Source of the DNA: Phoronis australis
Lineage: Eukaryota > Phoronida > Phoronidae
Length of the DNA: 64,000 nt
Assembly (NCBI GenBank): GCA_002633005.1
Contig: NMRA01000409.1
Coordinates: 184,407-248,406, forward strand
Direction: 5' to 3'
A program made the translations under genes and the position numbers. The notes under the pieces were generated by a model. The model did no database searches. It worked only from the letters and a program-made list of their open reading frames with translations, and was not told where the DNA came from. Positions within the stretch are counted from its first letter, which is position 1. Every line of letters begins with the position of its first letter. Below, in pieces: positions 56,801 through 64,000 of this stretch.

Positions 56801-59800
56801 CAGAAAAAAAGTTACAAAATCACTGTTTTCCTGTCTTGATGACTAATTGTGTTTACAACAAAATCACTGGTTATAACTATTGCGTGGCAAAATTCTAATT
56901 ACAGAATGGCTTACCACCTTACTAACTGTTAATTACCCTGATGAGTGAAGGCTAATTGTGTCGCTTCTGCGAAACCGTCATGACAGGGAATTCCGCGCTT
57001 TTTTGTCTGAATACTTTTTTGGCTTATACTTTAGCTGGCAACTTTTAGAACAGGGAATGGTTTTTTTTTTGGTCTGGAGACCCTTTCATACTAACTTAAC
57101 TCTGGTATGGCAGAGTGTCGATGTAAACTTGAATTGTTCATGCCAGCTTCGCTAGTTAACAGCATTGAGGTAACCGGTAGACGACACTGTCATCAATGAA
57201 GTAATCGAATTGATATTAAACTTATTTGTAATTTGATTGGTGATTATTTGAGCAAAATACATGCAGCTATTAGCAACGACACTGCCCTTTAATTGTTGAC
57301 GATAGCAGTGGCCTCTGGTGATAACTTTGATGAGACCAAAGTTGACCATTCATACTGCACCGCAGCATTGATGCTCTGCAGTCAAGTCCACCTGTTGCTG
57401 TTAACCCAGGACCAAAGTTGACAGTTCAAACTGACCGCAACTCCCCAAAACATGGAGGCTTCCATGTTAGTATGAAATGGCCTCCAGTCATTCCTTGTCC
57501 AAGGCTGTTCAGTGATTTACTGCTTTCAAATAACCATGCCCCCCATTGAGTTTGATATTGCAATACAAATGACTCAGACCTCTGTTGCCTTTTGACTGAT
57601 GCTCACAGTACTACATGTACACAGCCACTATATACATCTTGTGCCAATGACCCTATCTCCTGTGGTGTTTGTACACCTTGGTACTGCATGGGAGTTTAGC
57701 TGTTTCTTTTGTTCCATAGTTCTGGTTGAAATTTTGAAGTGAAATGCCTAGAGAACAGATGCAAAGTTTTCTGGGTTACACTACTGCGTGGTGTGTGAGT
57801 TTTTTCATCATCCTGGAATGAGCATTTATTCTGTTTTTACGGAAGCCCCAAAGCACCTAATTTGCATGTCAGAACACCCTCTTTTGGAATGTTTGTGCTT
57901 ACAAAGCAACATACTGTAAAAGGAAAAGGTTGTATTCATCTGACTTTGTAAAAGGAGTGGGGCAAACGTTTGGAAACCAGACAAAATCACTTAATCTTTT
58001 GAAAATTAGCCGAAAATATTAGCTTCAAAATTTCAAACATTGTGACCGAGAACAAAATAATGACTTTTTTGACAACATTTGTACCTGTTGGTAACTAAGA
58101 AATTGGTTTATATATCATTTACCATGAAAGGTTAATTATACTTAGTTCATTTTAAGCAAAATTAATTGCCTGGCAATACCAAGACTGGAAATCTATCAGT
58201 GCCACTTATGTAGTGGGCTTTTACCAATGTTTGTGTTTTTGACATGGAAACTTGTAGAGGATGGATAGATTGTTGCTTGAGGTATATAGCCACTAATTGT
58301 AACTCAGGAGTTTTCAAAGCAGTGATATTTCTTATTGAAAATCACAAAAATTGCCAGCTAGTTTTCAAGGGATTTTCCGAAGTGATCTTTTGTTCATGAT
58401 TCATTTCTGTGGGTTTGCCATAAATTCGCCGAATTAGTGGTAGACAACTAAAGTTTTGTTTCTTTCACGCCGTCGTTTTAATGTACAATATAGATCTGGT
58501 AAAAGTAATTGGGACGAAATGTCCTAGAATTGCCCCTGCTAATGATTTTAAGTTCTGTAAAAATGAAGGGTATTTTAGCATCACAATTCTCATTACTTTA
58601 TGGATTAGCGCCCCGTCATTCTTTGTCATGAGGAAAGACGTCATTATGAATTCAGCCTCTACCCAGGCGTCGTTAGAAAGAATTCTGGTTATTTTCTAGC
58701 ACGTTTTGTGAAATCATTTGGCCCTCACTCCAATGTTCGATGCTTTTGAATATGAATTTTGGCATATAATTTTTTGTCCGAAATCGGCGGCATTTATCTT
58801 CATGTGCTTGGCCTGTGAAAGGTTTATCAAATCTACACGAAGCTCTCGTGTTTTTTATGGAAATAGCAGAGAAATTCCGGGTATTTTTGCTGATAGCATT
58901 TGGAGGAAATCCACAGCCTACTCAAGGCATTGGTGAGCATTATTTCTTTATTGATCTGACTGTTTAAACAGCAGGTGAATTGTAAGCTGGTATAAAATGG
59001 GGCCATTTTTTAAACGTCGCGTGCGCGGTAGAGGCTAGTCGGCTATGGTTCTAGTTTTACACAATTGAATGTCCTAGCAAAAATTAATTTCTGAAAAACT
59101 GGGGCACATTTTACCTGTGCTGGTTATTTCCTACCTGCTGCCAAAAGGTCTTTTAATCTATGCTTCGTTAGCTTTTCATTATGTGCTAAGTAAATATGGA
59201 TATCAGGCTCTAAGAACTCATTCTTTAACCATGCACAAAAGAATGTCTGCAAACCAACCTAGACTCTGTTACTGGCTAAATAGAATAATAATCATTTATT
59301 GAACAACTGTGCCATTAAATAATGTGTGCCTGACATTGTGTATTACCTCAGTGACAAAACCACCAAATATAGCCTCAGCACCAATTAGCATTTTAAATGG
59401 AAGTTTCAGGTCATTATTAGCAGTACAAGCTTTTCAACCTGGTGTTGAACTGCCAGCAAAAGTCAGATAAGTCCCCAGGCAAACAGGTTTACCTATTTTG
59501 AGATTAATTCATGAGGCCAATAAATCTTCAGTGTTGTTCTTTGTGTGTTAATACCTTATCAGTGGGTGTTTTCAGTCAATGTTGAAAATGAGTTTTGTAA
59601 ACGGAATCAAAGATATTGTTGAGCAATTTTTTTTGTCAATGTTTTGAAACGCATTAGAATTTCATGTATTTGCTTTTTGATGCGTGATTTTTTGTAATTT
59701 GTAAAATGTAGTTTTGGTTTGTGGAAGGTTTTGCTGTATACTGCCGTTTGGATATTTGACTTCATTAAAAAAACTTCTAAAAGTATCACGCTGAACTTCT

Positions 59801-62011
59801 CAAAACACGTCTTCACAATATTTTGACTTGCCTTTTATTTGATTTAAAAGTTGTCAAAGCAACGTTTTTGTTAAAATTGATTCGTGTAAAAATGTAATAT
59901 TTCTTAAAATAGCAAAATGGCAAATTTTAGCAATTATTTCTTTAGTGTGAAATTCGTCTACTGTGAAACATACGTGACACGGCTACATTTCATAGACTCA
60001 AGAAATCCACAAACACACAAGATCACGCAAGTCATCTCGAGATATCACCACACATTATAAGAAGAGCGTGTAACTATTTTTAGGCATATTGTGTTCTACC
60101 TTGTGGCGCTAGTTGAGAATTACACACTCAGATGGTAATCCTGATCTTTTATAAGGTTGTTTTACATTATAAATGGTTCTCATGAGAAGTGTGTTGTTTA
60201 TTAGAAAAGGACAATGTTCAGATGATGACTCATTACTGGTTGGGGTCAGAGGTTATGCACTGGTTTAAGCTTATGCTAATTACGCAAAGGTCGATAGACA
60301 GGCGAAGGTTATCTGAGGGCTAAGCTTACTAGGGGGCGTTCACAGTGGCAGTATTTGTGAAGACTCGCGTTTTGCGAAATCTGTGTTTATGCAATGGATA
60401 TTGGGTGTTTGCAACGAGGTATCCCTGGCACCTTTTGAGACCACTCTCCCATCGTCTCAATTTCAAGGTTAACCTGTTAAACTGGTGAACCATTTAATTG
60501 CTCACATTAGCCCGACAATCTGTCATTCTCCATGTAACAAATGTAAAAAGAATATTTTATGTGACATTGAAAATCATATAACCTTGTGATTTCTTTAGAA
60601 TATTGAATGCCTTTCGCAGAATCTCCCTGGAGGACTCTGAAATATTCATAGTGGCAGCTTTCAGTTGCACGGCACTGACTTATTTCTGGGGAACCTTAAC
60701 AAAAATCACCTTTCCTTGAAAGAGCTCTGTTAGGCAGAAGCGTCACCATTCCCCGTAGAGGTTCAGTTGGGTACGAGGGGAGTTGGAAGGGATATTGGTA
60801 GCCATTCAACTTTTCTGAATTAGTTGAAAAATATTTGTCACATTTTTTCACCCAAAATATTTACCTCACAGATTAAATTCATATCAAAACATTAAATGCA
60901 GTCAAGCGTGAACTGATCATGTATACAGATTTTGACCGTACAATTTTGTTTTGCTTTCTCCGCATTTTTTCAATGTTTGGAAGAAGTACTCTCATAAAAT
61001 AAGGTTACCGGTGATTGTGAAACTTGTTTATTGTTTACTTTAAATGAATCTGTTTGGCTGAAACATTCAGTTTCCCATGCTTGTTTTATTACCATTTGGC
61101 CATGTTATGAATATACATGAATTCTCTGTGGCTACAACAAGGTATCTGCTCTTTAAGTAAACAACCTGGTCACTTTGCCTAGAGCTTGAAATGTGGCCGT
61201 TAGGTCAGAAATGTTCATGTGTTGCTTTGCGGTAAAATCTCGGCAATTTAGAGCGAAAATGGTTGCCAAAAGTGACTTTTTCATTTTTTAAGGGCGTCTA
61301 GCATTGTTGTGAATGTCCACACGATTTTTCCAAGCTTTTCTGGAACAAAATTTGAAAATGGAATTTCATTTAATTTTGGGCTACTTATGTTTCATGGAAA
61401 AAAACTAAATAAAATTCCACTTGTCGGCTATATTGTGTCCTAAAACGTTGCCGTAGTCATCAATCACAACTCACCTACTCGAACATGACGCGCTCCAAAA
61501 ATAAATCAATGTTTTCATACCAAAATGCATCATTTCCCTGTAACTTAATCTACCGACTAAATAAACATTATCTTTCATTTCAGGTGAAGTATTTGATGTG
61601 TAGAAATGAGTCAATGAAAATAACTTCATGCAAACTCACTTAGAATGCTATTCAGATGCCACGATGATGTCACTGACGTCTTCTAATGGAGAATTGCTAC
61701 TGTCTGATTCCTGCAGAAGTTGTGTCGCCCTGTAAAGTTTTTCTACAGTGCATTGTTGCCAACTAATTCACCGTAGGTCTCGTCTAATTTTCAGATGCGT
61801 ATACAGTTCAACGATGACGCCACGTCGATTCACGAGTACCCATCTGAGAAGGTGATGACACAGCATTTACCCAAAGAACCGCACTGTACTTATGCGGATG
61901 ATGATCATGTGATCACTGGCAATGATGATGATGATGATGATGACGAGGTCAATGGAGAACCTGCGAAGAAGGCAAACATTCTCACTTCAACGCCATCTAT
62001 TGGCGCCTCAG
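49138..62011 (+). CDS. Phostensin/taperin-family actin- and PP1-binding protein (2 exons seen, 3' end missing)
   Basis: Exon 49138-50871 encodes residues 1-578 (phase 0 donor AAG|GTAAGC) and joins in frame to 61795-62011 (72 more residues plus one base). The N-terminus has two IPAWK-type boxes, IPAWKQSLLEKRR (4-16) and LPAWKRDLILKKK (32-44), as in phostensin and taperin. The middle is disordered and Ser/Lys-rich, with proline motifs KKRLAPKPPPD and RKRHAPQPPK. The junction gives KK|MRIQFNDD....HEYPSE, aligning with the vertebrate block K-M-K-I-S-F-N-D ... EYPSES; RIQF (580-583) fits the RVxF motif that docks protein phosphatase 1. An acidic Asp run follows. Family members bind actin filament ends and PP1. 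Whether it is closer to PPP1R18 or TPRN cannot be said. The last exon(s) were not found before 64000. Confidence 0.85.
51590..51790 (+). repeat. Dispersed repeat family R1, copy 5 (partial)
   Basis: Contains TTTTAGAAAACTGTAACAG, TTTTGTTGTTTTGCTATCAT and GTGCCTTTATTTTTGC, aligned with the central part of the 22805-23320 copy. Confidence 0.6.
53260..53710. mobile_element. 451-bp foldback element made of degenerate 30-bp repeats
   Basis: The ends CAAGGTACCTAA and TTAGGTACCTTG are inverted repeats. The whole left half (ACGGACTCATAAACA, CACGGACCTGCAAACAC, CCACTGACTCACAAACA) is mirrored in the right half as complements. The centre around 53485-53505 is the turning point. Within each half the phrase CACGGACTCACAAACA recurs about every 30 bp with variation. 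No transposase. Confidence 0.85.
54105..54500 (+). repeat. Dispersed repeat family R1, copy 6
   Basis: GGACCCTACAAAAATGTAC, CATCATATCTCGGAAATAG, TTTTAGAAAACCGTAT, TGTTGTTTTGCTATTAATGT and ACATGACCAAACTAATGAC follow the family order. Both the left and right parts are present. Confidence 0.7.
57074..57487. mobile_element. 414-bp MITE with 22-bp terminal inverted repeats
   Basis: The left end CTGGAGACCCTTTCATACTA mirrors the right end TAGTATGAAATGGCCTCCAG. Inside are AACTCTGG and CCAGGACCAAAGTTGACA words. A partial relative lies at 63466-63656. No coding capacity; no sure target-site duplication. Confidence 0.75.
57488..61794. other. Remainder of the phostensin-like intron, no further element recognised
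   Basis: AT-rich sequence with scattered frames under 75 codons on both strands. No conserved exon is evident. Confidence 0.45.
61795..62011 (+). CDS. Phostensin/taperin-family gene, exon 2 with PP1-docking motif
   Basis: Begins after ATTTTCAG with MRIQFNDDATSIHEYPSEK, continues through an Asp heptad coded by a GAT repeat (61923-61942), and ends GCCTCAG|GTAAAG in phase 1. The F-N-D....EYPSE pattern is what ties the gene to taperin and phostensin. Confidence 0.85.
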
Positions 62012-63347
62012 GTAAAGTGTTTAGGTTATTTGACTTGTTTTGATATGACAATATGGCAGCCAAGTGAAATCTTATTTTTTCAAATTTCTCAATTAAAATC
62101 AGTTGTTATGACAACGTTTGGTGAAGTTACCAATATTTGCAGGAATGTAATCATCATTTGAAAAAATAGAAAAATTGTCATTTTGGAAATTGGTTTCGTT
62201 TGAAATGAGCGAAAAATACCATATGCTGTTAACGTTCCTTTATTATGGTGAGTGAGGACAAGTCTGTAATCAAAAATAAATCTTGATCATAGTATTTATA
62301 AATATATGGAGTCTTGAAATAATACGAAAAAGACACCATCTGAATAGAAAAAGATAAAAATACGGTATAAATTTAATAAAATCCAAGTGTTGTGCTCTTT
62401 GTCATCGGTGGTAGACTGACAAAGACAGTAATACTTGAAAAGTTGGGATTTGTGTTTGATTTGCGCCATCTACTTTAATTCATCTTTCTGGCTTTTTATT
62501 CACACTTTGGTCAGTTCCGACATGTAGCTATTTACAGCTTTAATGAAACCATCTTCTTGTCAGTTAAGGTAAAATTACAGATTAAATTAGCTGCCAAAAT
62601 TAACAATTTTCCTTTTTTTCCAAAGTTGTTTACCTAACTACACATAAATGGAAAATTTCCAAAAAAGGTGTTTGGTGATGTCCACCTAATTGACGAAAAC
62701 TTTCTTAATCTTTATTTTTGTGGAAAATTTTGACAAAATAGAATTTCACTTGTCTGCCATATTGCCTACTAAGTATTAAGTGAAGAATTACCCTATGCCA
62801 TTTCCTGCAAGTTCCGTGTCACAAACTGAAGGTCCTTCTAAATTTATGAGGTTTACTTTGATCTGTGATATTTTTGTATACCAATGAAAATTGCAGTCTC
62901 TATTTGAATAGCACGAGTGTGATAATCTGGTCTGCATCGTTTTTATCACTCTGTGCATACAGTTAGGCCATGTTTTTCCATTGATTCGTTGTGTTTTGAA
63001 TTATGCTTATCACAAAAGTATTCCTGTACTTAATTAGGTTGACATCTGGTTTTAGATTGTGTTTCGGAGACAGTGTGGAAGTTGGTTGTATATTATCACC
63101 ATATATTAGTGCAAATGTGTTCAGCAAATGTACCGAGTGAACTTTAACACAATATATCAACACGTGTGACTTTCACACATACGAAAGATCGCTATCTTTC
63201 TGTTACAAATAAGGACCCCTACAGGTTGTGCGCAGCTCACCTGCATGTCCAATCGCCATGGACTGACAGACTCGAGAGACTGATTTCTATGCACCACTAC
63301 AGGTGTCTCGCACTTCACAGACAGTGACCAGAACATTTTGGTTCAGG
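62012..63347 (+). other. Downstream intron of the phostensin-like gene, no exon found
   Basis: I looked for a [ST]YTP..S..F..WQ segment, which follows in taperin, and did not find it. Confidence 0.4.
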
Positions 63348-63425
63348 TGTTTGATAAGCATTGTGTGTTTGATAAGCATTGTGTGTTTGATAAGCATTTT
63401 GTGTTTGATAAGCATTGTGTGTTTG
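63348..63425. repeat. 18-bp tandem repeat, about four units
   Basis: The unit GTGTTTGATAAGCATTGT repeats with one or two substitutions. On the plus strand it is open and would read as CLISIV repeats, a by-product of the period. Confidence 0.9.
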
Positions 63426-63465
63426 GCTACGCTGCATTATATATGGTTGATACTGACACTTAACA

Positions 63466-63656
63466 AAAGGGCCTTTCATACTAACGTCGACGCGTCGATG
63501 GTTTGGGAGTTGCGGTCAGTATGAACACTTAACTCTGATCCTGGATCATAGTTAACAGCTCCAGTTAACATCGCAGTTAACAGGTGGATTTAATAGCGCA
63601 GCGTCGACGCTGTGGTGCAGTATGAACGCTTAACTGCGATCCAGGACCAGAGTTAA
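63466..63656. mobile_element. Partial relative of the 57074-57487 MITE
   Basis: CCTTTCATACTAAC, GGAGTTGCGGTCAGTATGAA, AACTCTGATCCTGGATCA and CCAGGACCAGAGTTAA recall the 57-kb element's end and interior. It is interrupted at the TTAA where the next element begins. Confidence 0.6.
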
Positions 63657-64000
63657 AGGCGAAGGCAACCTTTTTTCATGTCATTTTGAGCTAAGATAAG
63701 GTTGGTTGGTTATCCTAGACATATTTTCCACTTAATTACAGCTTTTCGTACTTTTATTAATTACTCGTCCGCTACTCCGGAAGTGACGTTTTAGGAGGCA
63801 AGCGTTTCCCGCCACTTGGTTTTGCATTGAGTTTACTGTGCGAATCTGTTCTATTCTACTTTTGTTTTGTGCTGTTTTTCAACAATTGTCGCCACCGCTT
63901 TCCATCGGCGAGTATTCTGCGGCAACATAGGTTAGAGAGAACTCAACTACGTTGGATTTAGGGATTGCTTAGAGTGTTGTAAGCTGAAAATGGCTGGAGT
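63653..64000 (+). mobile_element. Left part of a Kolobok-like TTAA transposon, cut by the window edge
   Basis: TTAA (63653-63656) followed by AGGCGAAGGCAACCTTTTTT and CATGTCATTTTGAGC matches the left end of the 27340-27730 element for about 150 bases, including the CGGAAGTGACGTTTT.GGAGG block. The sequences then diverge, as expected if the first copy was internally deleted. An ATG at 63990 (AAAATGGCTGG) is the first in a plausible position for a transposase or THAP frame. Confidence 0.65.

Larger units (their letters stand above)
50872..61794 (+). other. 10.9-kb intron of the phostensin/taperin-family gene
   Basis: Bounded by GTAAGC and TTTTCAG. It contains two R1 repeats, a foldback at 53260-53710 and another at 57074-57487. 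No additional exon could be recognised in it, and the phases of the flanking exons are already compatible. Confidence 0.65.

Overview
This is eukaryotic, almost certainly invertebrate-animal, nuclear DNA. Genes are sparse, split by GT-AG introns, and sit in AT-leaning sequence full of short inverted-repeat transposons. I recognise four protein genes. Rab14, the CCDC105/TEKTL1-type tektin-like protein, the phostensin/taperin family and IL-17-like cytokines together suggest a metazoan with motile cilia, plausibly a marine invertebrate such as a deuterostome. The species cannot be fixed from the sequence alone.

Layout. 1-16 kb: no recognisable cellular gene; it holds a TG/CG microsatellite, a tRNA-derived SINE head, a foldback MITE beside a Penelope-type GIY-YIG remnant, a polypyrimidine tract inside a dispersed repeat, and a palindrome next to an assembly gap. 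16.0-18.2 kb (+): a three-exon gene for a 134-residue secreted, eight-cysteine protein resembling IL-17. 18.2-28.7 kb: repeats, including an 881-bp foldback element built from TGTTACATTTTACG words, a 39-bp tandem array, a 424-bp foldback and a TTAA-flanked element with a THAP-like stub. 28.8-35.9 kb (+): a complete six-exon Rab14 gene with MITEs in introns 1 and 3. 35.9-44.5 kb: convergent intergenic region containing a probable assembly duplication. 44.5-48.5 kb (-): a five-exon tektin-like gene of 422 residues. 48.5-49.1 kb: a 668-bp divergent promoter with a CRE palindrome and a ZNF143/Staf-like site. 49.1 to beyond 62 kb (+): a phostensin/taperin-family gene with a 1.7-kb first coding exon, a 10.9-kb intron and an exon carrying the PP1-docking RIQF motif; its 3' end was not found. 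At the right edge a second TTAA element begins, inserted in another repeat, and is cut off at a possible start codon.

The genes do not form one pathway. Rab14 acts in endosome/Golgi traffic, the tektin-like protein is expected in ciliary or flagellar microtubules, the phostensin/taperin protein is expected to link actin with protein phosphatase 1, and the IL-17-like protein would be a secreted signal. The tektin-like and phostensin-like genes share a head-to-head promoter. Three single n characters mark gaps; two lie exactly between near-identical neighbouring copies of about 490 and 594 bp, which most simply reflect unmerged contig ends or haplotypes.
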